Assembly (NCBI GenBank): GCA_046160825.1 | Contig: JBJXHC010000114.1 | Location: forward strand, 1 to 64,000 | DNA from: JBJXHC01 sp046160825 | Lineage (GTDB): Bacteria > Bacteroidota > Ignavibacteria > UBA10030 > UBA6906 | Direction of reading: 5' to 3' | DNA: 64,000 nt | In this document: one piece after another, positions 8,990 to 17,969 of the stretch | How the letters are laid out: the number at the start of each line of letters is the position of its first letter | Numbering within the stretch: the stretch's first letter is position 1 | The notes under the pieces: generated by a model | What the model was told of the DNA's origin: nothing | Database searches by the model: none | The model's input: the letters and a program-made list of their open reading frames with translations, nothing else | Program-made: the position numbers and the translations under genes

Positions 8990-10435
8990 TTATTTTGTGC
9001 GGTAGAATTCGATACGCCGATTTTGTTGGCGTCCTTCCGCGGAGGTGTTCGGTGCGATAGGTTTGTCAGGGCCGAAACCCTTTGTGCCGACACGATCTGT
9101 TGCAATCCCCTTTGCCACTAACCAGGCCTTTACGGCATCTGCCCTGGCCTGTGACAATTTCATGTTGGTGGATTGTCTCCCCGTATTGTCAGTATGACCG
9201 TGGATTTCCACACTGATGTCGGCGTTCTCCGCGAGCGTGTTATATGCTTTCTCAAGGATACCTTCGGATTCGGCGGTGACCTCCGATTTTCCTGAAGCAA
9301 ACACAATACCATCCAGGACAATCGCCTTGCCCACCTCAACCTGCAAGACTTCCTTCTTTGGAATGTCGTCATTTGCACTGAGGGGATCGGTGCCGCGGGT
9401 GTCCTCAACACCATCAACCACTGTACCGCCGTCAGTGTCAGCTTTCAGAGGATCCGTCCGATGACGATTCACTTCGTCACCATCATTCAGTCCATCACCG
9501 TCTGTGTCTGCTTTCATCGCGTTGGCTCTATGAGTATTGATTTCAGCGGCATCCGTCAGACCGTCATTGTCAGAATCAGCCATGTTCGGGTTTGTACGAT
9601 GAGTGTTGATCTCGCTTCCGTCATTCAGGCCGTCATCGTCGCTGTCCGCTTTATTAGGATTGGTGGAATGTGTTCTTACTTCATCGCCGTCATTCAACCC
9701 ATCGCCGTCACTATCAGCCTTGAGTGGGCTGGTGTTGTATTGTTTCACTTCGCTTCCGTCGTTCAGGCCGTCGCCATCCGAATCCGGGTTCTTCTTATCC
9801 GTACCGGCTGCCTTCTCCTCACGGTTGGTGAGACCATCACCATCAGGGTCTGCATTCGGGCTTTCTCCTGAGATCGTGAGGCCGACCTGGACGTTCCAGA
9901 ATGCGTCATTCTCACCGACTTTTACACCGTTCAAATCATCGCTCAATGTGTAGTTGAATCCACCGCTCATCTCGAATGATGCTCTGTCGTCGACTCTGAA
10001 TTGGAGCCCAATTCCTCCCGGCGCAAACCCGGTCCAACCTTTCTCCTTTGTGCCGGCCGAAGGGTTGGCAGGCATTTGCTCAATGTCGAAGTGTAAAGCT
10101 CCGAAACCTGCATACAAGAATGGATTCCATGTCTCAAACGCGAATGGACTCAGTACAAACCTGTAGTCAATAGGGATGAGTTGTGTGGAGTAGTCGCTTC
10201 CGGCGACACGACCCAGACCTAGCCCGAACTCACCCTGGAGGACGGGGGTGATGCCATATCGAAGAAAAGCCCTGGCGTGAAATCTGGAAACCCGGTCACG
10301 TAACTCAGTTTGTCCAAAATTGTTACCGAATCCAATTCCACCGCCTAACCCCTCATTGGGAAACTGGGCTTGAATCGGTGAAAATATAAAGATTAAGCAG
10401 ATGGTGACTGCCGTGGAGAGCAATCGAGTTCGCAT
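8990..10435 (-). CDS. OmpA-family protein with thrombospondin type 3 repeats
   Basis: The 481-residue product begins with a signal peptide (1-24, ending IQA-Q). Residues about 25-195 form an outer-membrane beta-barrel region. About 200-355 hold six to seven Asp-rich repeats of about 23 residues with the core DSDGDGLNDGDEV, i.e. thrombospondin type 3 calcium-binding repeats. The C-terminal 120 residues are an OmpA/MotB domain (FASGKSEVT...IHGHTDNTG...LSQARADAVKAWL) that binds peptidoglycan. It should tether the outer membrane to the cell wall, with the TSP3 segment as a calcium-stabilised linker. The repeat units are also visible as a degenerate 69-bp tandem repeat in the DNA at about 9400-9850. 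It appears monocistronic. Confidence 0.95.
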   Translation of the reverse strand: MRTRLLSTAVTICLIFIFSPIQAQFPNEGLGGGIGFGNNFGQTELRDRVSRFHARAFLRYGITPVLQGEFGLGLGRVAGSDYSTQLIPIDYRFVLSPFAFETWNPFLYAGFGALHFDIEQMPANPSAGTKEKGWTGFAPGGIGLQFRVDDRASFEMSGGFNYTLSDDLNGVKVGENDAFWNVQVGLTISGESPNADPDGDGLTNREEKAAGTDKKNPDSDGDGLNDGSEVKQYNTSPLKADSDGDGLNDGDEVRTHSTNPNKADSDDDGLNDGSEINTHRTNPNMADSDNDGLTDAAEINTHRANAMKADTDGDGLNDGDEVNRHRTDPLKADTDGGTVVDGVEDTRGTDPLSANDDIPKKEVLQVEVGKAIVLDGIVFASGKSEVTAESEGILEKAYNTLAENADISVEIHGHTDNTGRQSTNMKLSQARADAVKAWLVAKGIATDRVGTKGFGPDKPIAPNTSAEGRQQNRRIEFYRTK

Positions 10436-10663
10436 ATGGACTCCATGATGGTGATTAATGGTGATTGATCAAAAATGACGATAGTCTCTAACAAGATTCC
10501 AATGTCCCAACATTCAGAAAATGGGTTCTGAAAGGGAAAACAGCTGCTGGTTAATGGTTGTGCCGGATGGCACTACTTGAAATGAACAGGAAGCATTCGT
10601 TCTGCGGACAAGATAACGCCCTCCTCCGTGAAATGCAACCATGCGAAGGGCCTTCTTCTGCGG

Positions 10664-12259
10664 CTACTTCCGGTCAAGCTCCTTCATAAATGAAGTGACG
10701 AGTTTATCGACCTCCTCGGGAGTTGTGGAAGTTCCAAGAGCATTTCCGGACTGCTTCTGTGCAGGTTCTTCCTTTTTCCAAACGGGAGAATTTCCAGCTT
10801 TCATCACAATTCTCTTCTCGATTTCCTCCATCCATGAAGTTGCGGGTGCAGACCCGGGATGAGTTGTTTTGGTTAGTGGTGAAGGAGCGACGCCGTCATC
10901 AGGATTGATGGGATGTGTCTCGAAGGCAAGCCTTTTGACGTTCATCAAATGCCGTGCTGTAACATTGTCGGAGATAATCGAACCACCCCAGGTTCCGGGA
11001 CCGAGCGTCATCGATGGATCGAGTCCATTTGTGTACCCCACGGCACCAAGAGCAGATTGTGTATTGACGAGGATCCTGAATGCCGGTTTCTCCAATGCAA
11101 ACTTCATGATAATGTCGTTATCCTTGGAATGAATGGCGAGGGTATGTCCGATGCCTCCGAACTCCAGCAACTCAATACAGCGATGGCATGCATCGCGCCA
11201 TCCATCTTCGGTATAGAATGAAAGAACGGGGGAGAGCTTCTCGCGTGAGAGCGGTATGTCTCTTCCAACGCCTTGAAGTTCGGCAATGAGGACAGAGGTG
11301 TTGGACGGAACCGAGATGCCGGCTTTTTGGGCAATGAACACCGGTGACTTTCCAACGACATCCGGATTGATCGCTCCGCGCTCGCTGAACATGAGCTTGG
11401 CCAGTCGTTCTTTCTCCTCGCCGGCCACAAAGTACGCCCCGCGTTTCTTGCATTCCTCTACAACCTGATTCTTGATCGGTGCGTCGCAGACCAACGCAGA
11501 CTCTGTGGAACAGAGTACACCATAGTCAAACTGCTTGCCCGAGATAATATCGGCAACGGCTTTGCGTACGTTTGCAGTTCTCTCGATAAAGGCGGGGACA
11601 TTCCCGGACCCGACGCCGTACGCGGGTTTGCCGGAGCTGTAGGCCGACTTTACCATCTGGTTGCTGCCCGTTGCGAGAATGACAGCGGTCAGCTTATGCC
11701 GCATCAGTTCACTGGTACCTTCGAGCGTGGGTGAGGAAAGGCATGAAATGAGATTCTTTGGGGCGCCCGCTTTCTCGGCGGCATCCCGAACGATATTGAT
11801 GGCTTCGAGTGTACACTTCGCTGCGCGGGGATGCGGACTTGCTACAACGCCATTCCGTGCCTTGACGGAAATAATCGCCTTAAACATTGCGGTGGAAGTT
11901 GGATTGGTGGAGGGAATCAGCGCCGCAACCACGCCCATCGGCTCACCGATGAAGATCACTTTCTTCTCCTTGTCTTCGCGGATAACACCAACGGTCTTCA
12001 GGTCTTTAATGGATTCCCAGACGCGCCGTGTGGCGAACTCGTTTTTCTTTTGCTTGTCCTCCGGTTTGCCGAACCCGGTTTCTTCAGAGGCCATCCGACC
12101 GAGCCGGGCTGCCTCTGCGTATCCGGCTTCCACCATCGCTTTCACGATGCGGTCAACCTGTTCCTGCGAGTAGCTGTGGAATTCGATCTGTGCGGACTTG
12201 GCTTTCTGCAGCAGGTCGCGTACTTCCTGTATGGATTGAAGATCCTTGTCGAGTGCCAT
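10664..12259 (-). CDS. CoA-acylating aldehyde dehydrogenase (AdhE N-domain/EutE type)
   Basis: This 531-residue enzyme should convert acetaldehyde (or a similar aldehyde) + CoA + NAD+ to acyl-CoA. It aligns in style with the aldehyde dehydrogenase half of AdhE: EPMGVVAALIPSTNPTSTAMFK (about 106-127), VSPHPRA-like segment, SSGKPAYGVGSGNVP (208-222) and the catalytic region FDYGVLCSTES with Cys250. The iron-dependent alcohol dehydrogenase half of AdhE is absent. A 70-residue C-terminal extension consists of a Pro/Ser/Gln-rich linker and a final amphipathic helix (TPEEVDKLVTSFMKEL), which stand-alone EutE-type enzymes do not need for catalysis. It is the last gene of the ruv run, 17 bp after the PPC-domain gene. 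Confidence 0.9.
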   Translation of the reverse strand: MALDKDLQSIQEVRDLLQKAKSAQIEFHSYSQEQVDRIVKAMVEAGYAEAARLGRMASEETGFGKPEDKQKKNEFATRRVWESIKDLKTVGVIREDKEKKVIFIGEPMGVVAALIPSTNPTSTAMFKAIISVKARNGVVASPHPRAAKCTLEAINIVRDAAEKAGAPKNLISCLSSPTLEGTSELMRHKLTAVILATGSNQMVKSAYSSGKPAYGVGSGNVPAFIERTANVRKAVADIISGKQFDYGVLCSTESALVCDAPIKNQVVEECKKRGAYFVAGEEKERLAKLMFSERGAINPDVVGKSPVFIAQKAGISVPSNTSVLIAELQGVGRDIPLSREKLSPVLSFYTEDGWRDACHRCIELLEFGGIGHTLAIHSKDNDIIMKFALEKPAFRILVNTQSALGAVGYTNGLDPSMTLGPGTWGGSIISDNVTARHLMNVKRLAFETHPINPDDGVAPSPLTKTTHPGSAPATSWMEEIEKRIVMKAGNSPVWKKEEPAQKQSGNALGTSTTPEEVDKLVTSFMKELDRK

Positions 12260-12276
12260 AAAAAGCCTGTTGGTGA

Positions 12277-12714
12277 TTAAAGGGTTTTATCTTTTGGCCA
12301 GAGTGTCAGGCCGGTCTTTTCATCAGGAAAACGTTCAAGCGGTGGTCCTTCAAATTCCTCGATCGTTACTTCGCATGCGAACACAGGAGTTCCGCCGGGA
12401 ATGAGGTGACCGCCCTTGCCGTTTCCTTTTTCGTCGGAGAGAACAACATGCGCATGGACAAATGGTTTTCCCTCTTTGATGCTGATATTGCCATACAGAC
12501 TCACGATTTCCAGTGGCTCATTCAGCTCGATGTCATAATATGTCATCAGCTTCTGGTCATAGTACGCGAGTTTTGCTCTTTGCACTGCACCGATGCCCGT
12601 CACCCGACCAAGGGTGATGTTATTCTGTTGGACGATCCTCGTGATGCCATCATACAGGTCAGTCCCTTTCTCCAACTGGCCGATGAGCGTACGCTTCGTT
12701 ACGTATTTGCTCAT
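12277..12714 (-). CDS. PPC-domain (DUF296) protein
   Basis: The 145-residue protein is a single PPC/DUF296 domain, the fold shared by plant AT-hook proteins and small prokaryotic proteins that form trimers. Recognisable elements are GTDLYDGITRIVQQNNITLGRVTGIGAV (about 17-44), the central HAHVVLSD motif and the GGHLIPG turn, which contains the conserved histidines that can bind a metal. The bacterial role is not established; DNA binding is assumed from plants only. Its start overlaps the ruvB stop by 4 bp and the aldehyde dehydrogenase follows after 17 bp, so it is translationally coupled between a DNA-repair gene and a metabolic gene. Confidence 0.85.
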   Translation of the reverse strand: MSKYVTKRTLIGQLEKGTDLYDGITRIVQQNNITLGRVTGIGAVQRAKLAYYDQKLMTYYDIELNEPLEIVSLYGNISIKEGKPFVHAHVVLSDEKGNGKGGHLIPGGTPVFACEVTIEEFEGPPLERFPDEKTGLTLWPKDKTL

Positions 12715-13754
12715 GAGGAGAACAATGTCGGTTGAATGACGCGTGGCGGTACAATGTTGAAGTGTTTGTATGCAAGCTTTGTCGTCTCGCGTCCACGCGG
12801 GGTACGCTGAATGAATCCTTCCTGAATGAGATATGGTTCATACACCTCTTCGATGGTACCAGGCTCCTCACCGACGGCAACGGCGAGCGTATTGAGTCCG
12901 ACCGGGCCCCCCGAGTATTTCTCCATAATGCAGAGAAGGATCCGCTTGTCCATCTCATCAAGCCCGTGTTCATCGACTTCCAGTGCTTTGAGAGCGTGGT
13001 TGGCAACTTTTGTTGAGACAATGCCTCGTTCGCTTGCAAGGCTCTTGTCTGCCTGGGCGAAGTCACGGCAACGGCGGAGCAAGCGGTTGGAAATGCGCGG
13101 TGTGCCGCGGGACCGGCGTGCAATTTCTGAGAGACCAGAATCCTCGCATTCGATCTGGAGCAGTTTTGCAGAGCGAGCGAGTATGCTCTGAAGAATGTCA
13201 GGAGTGTAGTAGTCGAGCCTGTTGGCAATGCCGAATCTTGCGCGTAGGGGCGAGGTCAACAATCCGGCACGCGTTGTTGCACCGATGAGCGTATACCGGG
13301 GGAGAGTCAGTTGGATACTGCGTGCACTCGGACCCGAATCGATCATAATATCCAGTCGGAAATCTTCCATTGCCGAATAGAGATATTCCTCGACAACGGC
13401 ATTCAGCCGGTGAATCTCATCAATAAAAAGCACGTCGCCTGCTTCAAGGTTGGTCAGGATTCCGGCCAGGTCACCCGGCTTATCCAGTACCGGCCCCGAG
13501 GTAATTTTGATATTGCTTCCCATCTCACTGGCGATGATATGTGCCAATGTGGTTTTGCCGAGTCCCGGAGGGCCTGTGAGAAGAACATGGTCGAGCGATT
13601 CACCACGCTGCTTTGCAGCGCTGATGAATATCTTGAGGTTGTCAGTAATCTTCTCTTGCCCATAGAAATCCTCAAACGCAAGAGGGCGGAGGGCCTGATC
13701 GAATTCAACTTCGGTGGCGATGGGTTCGGGGGATGTTAGATCGGATTTTCTCAT
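12711..13754 (-). CDS. ruvB: Holliday junction branch-migration helicase RuvB
   Basis: RuvB is the hexameric AAA+ motor that drives branch migration of Holliday junctions together with RuvA. The 347-residue product has the family start RPLAFEDFYGQEKITDNL, Walker A GPPGLGKTT (61-69), Walker B VLFIDEIHRL (near 110), sensor I GATTRAGLL and the C-terminal winged-helix with GPVGLNTLAVAVGEE. Length matches E. coli RuvB (336). It lies 43 bp downstream of ruvA and overlaps the next gene by 4 bp, in the order ruvC-ruvA-ruvB. Confidence 0.98.
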   Translation of the reverse strand: MRKSDLTSPEPIATEVEFDQALRPLAFEDFYGQEKITDNLKIFISAAKQRGESLDHVLLTGPPGLGKTTLAHIIASEMGSNIKITSGPVLDKPGDLAGILTNLEAGDVLFIDEIHRLNAVVEEYLYSAMEDFRLDIMIDSGPSARSIQLTLPRYTLIGATTRAGLLTSPLRARFGIANRLDYYTPDILQSILARSAKLLQIECEDSGLSEIARRSRGTPRISNRLLRRCRDFAQADKSLASERGIVSTKVANHALKALEVDEHGLDEMDKRILLCIMEKYSGGPVGLNTLAVAVGEEPGTIEEVYEPYLIQEGFIQRTPRGRETTKLAYKHFNIVPPRVIQPTLFSS

Positions 13755-13797
13755 CGGATTGAAGATAACATATCATCCTTTGAAGTTCAATTGTGAC

Positions 13798-14403
13798 CTA
13801 CTTTGCTGCATGCCGGAGGGCCGCCTTGATAAGTTCCTCGACACTTGATTCCTTATCATTCAAATCCCCGAGTGCAGAGCGCAAGGCCTTCTCTGCAACC
13901 GGACGGGCGTACCCAAGCGACGTGAGAGCCAACAATGCTTCCGACCGAACACTCAGATGCGGATCGCCTGGTCCGCCGGATGGCGGTCCGAGTTCGAGCT
14001 TCGATATTTTGTCGCGTAATTCAACCACAAGCCGTTCTGCCAGCTTCCGTCCAACGCCCGGAATTCTTGTCAGTGCGCCGAAGTTGCTGTTTGCGACGTA
14101 GGTCTTCAGTTCTGTGACAGGAATACCCGAGAGAATCGTCTGTGCCATCTTCGGTCCGATACCTGAAACGGAAATGAGTAACCGGAATACCTCGCGCTCA
14201 TCTGATGTGGCGAATCCGAATAATTGCAGAATATCTTCCCGCACATTGAGATGTGTAAGAATGGATATCTGAGCGCCGACTTCACCAACTGCTTCATAGG
14301 TGGAGAGGGGAATGACGACACTGTAGCCGATACCGTTCACGTCAATAGTCAGTTCAGTGGGAGCTTTATGGGTCAATGTTCCGCGGAGAGATGAGATCAT
14401 CAA
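13798..14403 (-). CDS. ruvA: Holliday junction DNA-binding protein RuvA
   Basis: RuvA is the tetrameric protein that holds Holliday junctions flat for RuvB. The 201-residue product opens with MISSLRGTLTHKAPTELTIDVNGIGYSV (OB-fold domain I), contains the helix-hairpin-helix motifs SGIGPKMAQTILSG and IPGVGRKLAERLVVEL (domain II) and ends with the small domain III that contacts RuvB (ALTSLGYARPVAEKALRSAL). Its ATG overlaps the ruvC stop by 4 bp, indicating coupled translation. Confidence 0.98.
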   Translation of the reverse strand: MMISSLRGTLTHKAPTELTIDVNGIGYSVVIPLSTYEAVGEVGAQISILTHLNVREDILQLFGFATSDEREVFRLLISVSGIGPKMAQTILSGIPVTELKTYVANSNFGALTRIPGVGRKLAERLVVELRDKISKLELGPPSGGPGDPHLSVRSEALLALTSLGYARPVAEKALRSALGDLNDKESSVEELIKAALRHAAK

Positions 14404-15002
14404 CGGACCCGATGAGGATTGGCAGAGACAAATGATGCCCAGTCGGTATACTTGGCTGTGGGTGTTGCCATTCGATGGACATGGCAGATGGCGATGGCCA
14501 GTGCATCGGACGCGTCAAGCAACATGCGGGAGTTCGAGAGACCGAGCAATGACTTCACCATGAACTGTACCTGCTGTTTTGATGCGCCACCGTTTCCTAC
14601 AACAGCCTTCTTGATCTCTCGCGGTGAATATTCCGTCGTCGGGACTTCCGCACTGACGGCTGCGAGAATAGAAACCCCACGCGCATGGCCAAGCTTCAAC
14701 GCCGATTGTGCATTCTTTCCGTAGAACGCAGACTCAATGGCAAACTCATCGGGGTGATACTGGGCGATGAGTTCGCACAGTCCCGAATGGATATTCTTTA
14801 ATCGCACCGGCATCGACATGTCCGCCCTGTTCTTGATGGACCCGCACGCGAGGAAACGAATGCCGGAGGCGTTTCTTGACACCACACCGTAACCGGTCGC
14901 AAGAGTACCGGGGTCAACCCCGAGCACGATAGTTGATGAGTGACCGGACTGTGTACGCCGTCCCACACGACGCGGCGTTAAAGGTGTCGTTGTGTTAGCC
15001 AT
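14400..15002 (-). CDS. ruvC: Crossover junction endodeoxyribonuclease RuvC
   Basis: RuvC cleaves Holliday junctions symmetrically as a metal-dependent dimer. The RNase H-fold core begins at IVLGVDPGTLATGYGVV with catalytic Asp30 (counting from the start used here); FAIESAFYG supplies the Glu and DASDALAIAICH the C-terminal acidic pair. The ATG at 15002 was chosen because it leaves a 24-residue lead-in instead of 32; an in-frame ATG at 15026 is also possible and neither has a strong ribosome site. Either way the N-terminus is longer and more basic (RRVGRRTQ) than in E. coli RuvC. It overlaps yebC by 8 bp and ruvA by 4 bp. Confidence 0.96.
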   Translation of the reverse strand: MANTTTPLTPRRVGRRTQSGHSSTIVLGVDPGTLATGYGVVSRNASGIRFLACGSIKNRADMSMPVRLKNIHSGLCELIAQYHPDEFAIESAFYGKNAQSALKLGHARGVSILAAVSAEVPTTEYSPREIKKAVVGNGGASKQQVQFMVKSLLGLSNSRMLLDASDALAIAICHVHRMATPTAKYTDWASFVSANPHRVR

Positions 15003-15747
15003 TGAAAGAGGCGAGTTCCTTTTCATCTATATCAAAATTGGCATAGACGTTCTGTACGTCTTCGTGTTCCTCAAGGACTTCCATCAATCTCAGTACTTGT
15101 TCGGCTTCCTTACCTGTCACTTTTGTTGTATTCTGAGGGACCATCTGCAGTGCCGCGCTTTCGATCTTGATTCCCTTGTCTTCGATCGCCTTTCGCACAG
15201 GTTCAAATGATTGTGGAGATGTTGTGACGGTGAATGTTTCTTCGTCCGCCTGCATATCGTCGGCTCCGACTTCGAGGATAATGCCAAGGAGGTCGTCTTC
15301 GCTCATTGCTCCAGCCTTGGGGATGACAATGTTTCCTTTTTTCTGGAACATCCAGGCCACACTGCCGGATTGGCCGAGGTTGCCGTTGTTGCGGGAGAAG
15401 GAGTGCCGCATTTCGGAAACTGTGCGGTTGTTATTATCTGTCACCACCTCAACGATAATAGCCACGCCACCCGGACCATACCCTTCGTAGGTGAGTTCCT
15501 CGTAAGAAACGCCAGGGAGTTCGCCCGTTCCCTTTTGGACAGCGCGCTTGATATTGTCCGCGGGCATGTTTGCCGCCTTGCCGGTGTTGATGGCAAGACG
15601 AAGTCGTGGGTTCGAGTCGGGGTTGCCGCCGCCGTCGCGTGCAGCAATAGTGATTTCCTTGATGAGTCGGGTGAACAAACGTCCGCGTGCCGAATCCGTG
15701 ACGGCCTTCTTGCGTTTGATGGTTGCCCACTTTGAGTGGCCTGACAT
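14995..15747 (-). CDS. yebC: YebC/PmpR-family protein (TACO1 family)
   Basis: The 250-residue product starts MSGHSKWATIKRKKAVTDSARGRLFTRLIKEI, the highly conserved opening of YebC/PmpR proteins, and has the three-domain length typical of the family. Members were first described as transcription regulators and more recently as translation factors that help ribosomes through proline stretches (TACO1/YebC work). Position next to ruvC-ruvA-ruvB is a very widespread gene order. It begins 21 bp after the recJ stop and overlaps ruvC. Confidence 0.97.
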   Translation of the reverse strand: MSGHSKWATIKRKKAVTDSARGRLFTRLIKEITIAARDGGGNPDSNPRLRLAINTGKAANMPADNIKRAVQKGTGELPGVSYEELTYEGYGPGGVAIIVEVVTDNNNRTVSEMRHSFSRNNGNLGQSGSVAWMFQKKGNIVIPKAGAMSEDDLLGIILEVGADDMQADEETFTVTTSPQSFEPVRKAIEDKGIKIESAALQMVPQNTTKVTGKEAEQVLRLMEVLEEHEDVQNVYANFDIDEKELASFNG

Positions 15748-15768
15748 GTACTCCTCCTTCGGTTGCTG

Positions 15769-17499
15769 TTATCGGATGTCTTTGATTTTCAATTGAGGCA
15801 GGGCATCGCCCTGTTGCTGTCCTGCGGCCGCTTGCCAGTTGCTTTCTTCGATGGAGAACACGCACGCCACGTCCTTTTTACCTGCGTGAACCTTGGGCAT
15901 CAAATCTCCCAGCCCGAAACCAATTGCATCATACACGCGTCCGTCCTGGCGAACACGGAAGCGAAGGTGGTTCTTGCCGACGATGCGGGGGGCACCCACC
16001 ACCTCGAGGTTCCTGGAAAGGAAAACCGGGCGCATATTGCCGGGGCCGAACGGTGCAAACTCGTTCAGGATGCGCACGAACTTTGGCGTCACTTCAGAAA
16101 GCGTCACCTCGGTGTCAATTTTGATTTCGGGATTTTTCAAATCATCTGTCATTAGTTCTTTCACAGCGGCGTTAAATGCGTTCCGGAATTCATCCAACCG
16201 ATCAATCTCGACCGTTAATCCCGCGGCATACTTGTGCCCACCGAACTGAATCAACGTACTCGCGCATTTCTGGAGGGCTTTGTAAATATCGAAGCCGGAC
16301 ACACTGCGCGCAGATCCTTTGGCAACGCCGGCAACTGTGGAGAGCATGATGGAGGGCTTGTAGTATTTCTCCACCATGCGCGATGCGACAATGCCTATGA
16401 CTCCCGGATGCCAATCCTCTGAATGGAGGACAAGCGCCGACTCAACTTCGATATCAAGGATCCGTTCAGCAAGTTCCTGCGCACTGACAAACGTTGCTTC
16501 GTCGATCATGCGGCGTTCGCGGTTTTCATCCTCCAAAACCTGGGCAAGATCTTTTGCTACTTCAGGGTCCATGCTCACCATCAACTCCACGGCCCTCATC
16601 GCATCACCGAGCCGTCCGACGGCATTTATGCGCGGGGCCAGGACAAACACAATGTTTCCGGAAGTGATTCCTCCTACAGTCAATCCCGCCACATCTATCA
16701 GCGCTTTCATTCCCGGACGCGGGGATCTGTTAAGGAGAGAGAGGCCGTGACGGACAAGGACACGGTTCTCACCGGTCAGAGGTACGATATCTGCGGTGCT
16801 GGCGAGAGTGACGAAGTCAAGGTAGGAGGGGATGACATCCTCTTTCCCAAGTCGTTTTGCAAGACCTTGAATGAGTTTGAATCCCACACCACAACCACAG
16901 AGGGATTTGAAAGGATACGGATCGCCGGGTTTTATTGGATCAAGTACGGCACAGGCATTTGGGAGAACGGGACCAGGCTCATGATGGTCGCAGATGATAA
17001 TATCGATTCCAAGTCCTCGCGCGTACTCAACCTGATCGACAGCAGTAATCCCGCAATCGACGGCAACGAGCAAACGCGTACCCATCTCAGAAGCCTTGTC
17101 AATTCCGGCCAGCGAAATACCATATCCTTCTTTGATACGATCCGGAATATAATACGAGACATCCAGGTCGATATCCTTGAAGAAGAGATAGAGCATGGAT
17201 GCACCGTTCGTTCCATCAACATCATAATCTCCGTAGACTAGTACCCGTTCGTTATTCCGTTGTGCAAGGAGAATACGCTCCGTTGCTTCAGTCATTCCGC
17301 CAAGCAGGAACGGGTCATGTAACTGTTCAAGTCCGGGCCGAAAGTATGACTTTGCCTTGTCATAGTCATCGATTCCGCGTTGAACAAGTACGCGGGAGAT
17401 GGCTTCGGGGACGTTGATTTCCTTACACAGGCGGGCAACAGATTCCACAGGTGGCGCTTCAGCAACCGTCCATCGACGTTCACGTATTGTACCGTTCAA
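15769..17499 (-). CDS. recJ: Single-stranded-DNA exonuclease RecJ
   Basis: RecJ is the 5'-3' exonuclease acting in recombination and mismatch/base excision repair. The 576-residue product has the DHH-family motifs in order: DYDVDG (91-96), VDCG (147-150), DHHEPG (171-176), then the DHHA1 domain with QFGGHKYAAGLTV and the C-terminal OB domain. No ATG lies near the expected N-terminus. The TTG at 17499 is supported by a GGAG ribosome site 5 bases before it and by the correct lead-in to EISRVLVQRG-type sequence. It begins 54 bp after the RNase P RNA, with a hairpin between them. Confidence 0.97.
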   Translation of the reverse strand: MNGTIRERRWTVAEAPPVESVARLCKEINVPEAISRVLVQRGIDDYDKAKSYFRPGLEQLHDPFLLGGMTEATERILLAQRNNERVLVYGDYDVDGTNGASMLYLFFKDIDLDVSYYIPDRIKEGYGISLAGIDKASEMGTRLLVAVDCGITAVDQVEYARGLGIDIIICDHHEPGPVLPNACAVLDPIKPGDPYPFKSLCGCGVGFKLIQGLAKRLGKEDVIPSYLDFVTLASTADIVPLTGENRVLVRHGLSLLNRSPRPGMKALIDVAGLTVGGITSGNIVFVLAPRINAVGRLGDAMRAVELMVSMDPEVAKDLAQVLEDENRERRMIDEATFVSAQELAERILDIEVESALVLHSEDWHPGVIGIVASRMVEKYYKPSIMLSTVAGVAKGSARSVSGFDIYKALQKCASTLIQFGGHKYAAGLTVEIDRLDEFRNAFNAAVKELMTDDLKNPEIKIDTEVTLSEVTPKFVRILNEFAPFGPGNMRPVFLSRNLEVVGAPRIVGKNHLRFRVRQDGRVYDAIGFGLGDLMPKVHAGKKDVACVFSIEESNWQAAAGQQQGDALPQLKIKDIR

Positions 17500-17517
17500 T
17501 TTTGCTCCAATGGGAAA

Positions 17518-17551
17518 CCTGTTTTCGCTGCACGCAGAGCGAACGAAAACA
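17518..17551 (-). terminator. Hairpin at the 3' end of RNase P RNA
   Basis: Two 9-base arms, CTGTTTTCG and CGAAAACAG, face each other around a 16-nt loop directly after the mature 3' end of rnpB. No U-run follows, so it may be a processing or weak termination signal that still allows transcription into recJ. Confidence 0.4.
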
Positions 17552-17552
17552 G

Positions 17553-17948
17553 TGCAGGTCTGTAAGCCGAATTCTGTCTTTCTCCGTCCGAAGACGGAAA
17601 GAGGCAGCCATTTCTCTGGGCCCGGGATTACTCCCGAGGCTCTAGCGACCTACCCGAGAGTTACATGATGCTTGCGCATCATAGTGAAGCGAGCAGCTTC
17701 TCCTCTCCTATGTGGTCTTGCTCCGGATGGGGTTTGTCGCGACCCCCGACATTGCTGTTGGGGCGGTGAGCTCTTACCTCGCCTTTTCACCCTTACCCCA
17801 ATGTATCGAGGCGGTATGTTTTCTGTGACACTTTCCGTACACGCCGGTTTGCACCGGCACGCCCCCCGCTCTTCACGGGGCATCCTGCTCTGGGGAGTTC
17901 GGACTTTCCTCATGGCGCTTTTGGCGTCACGCGGCTGCCCGACCTGCA
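17553..17948 (-). ncRNA. rnpB: RNase P RNA, bacterial class A
   Basis: The minus strand carries the class A RNase P RNA signature: near the 5' end GAGGAAAGTCCGAACTCC (CR-I) and close to the 3' end ACAGAATTCGGCTTA (CR-V). The terminal helix P1 is visible as GCAGGTC (17941-17947) pairing with GACCTGC (17554-17560), extended by one pair. Also seen are the GGGTAGGTCGCT and GGGTAAGGGTGAAAAGG-type core segments. The about 396-nt length is normal. This is the catalytic RNA that matures tRNA 5' ends. It lies 21 bp after the RNase HI gene and upstream of recJ on the same strand, so it is probably processed from a longer transcript or driven from within rnhA. Confidence 0.97.
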
Positions 17949-17969
17949 TTGTGAGATGATATGCGTGAA

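Noticed and set aside
9400..9850. Non-coding tandem repeat
   Set aside because: The periodic DNA is explained by the thrombospondin type 3 repeats of the OmpA-family gene.
17200..17960. Short ORFs across the rnpB region
   Set aside because: The stretch is RNase P RNA on the minus strand; these frames are chance.
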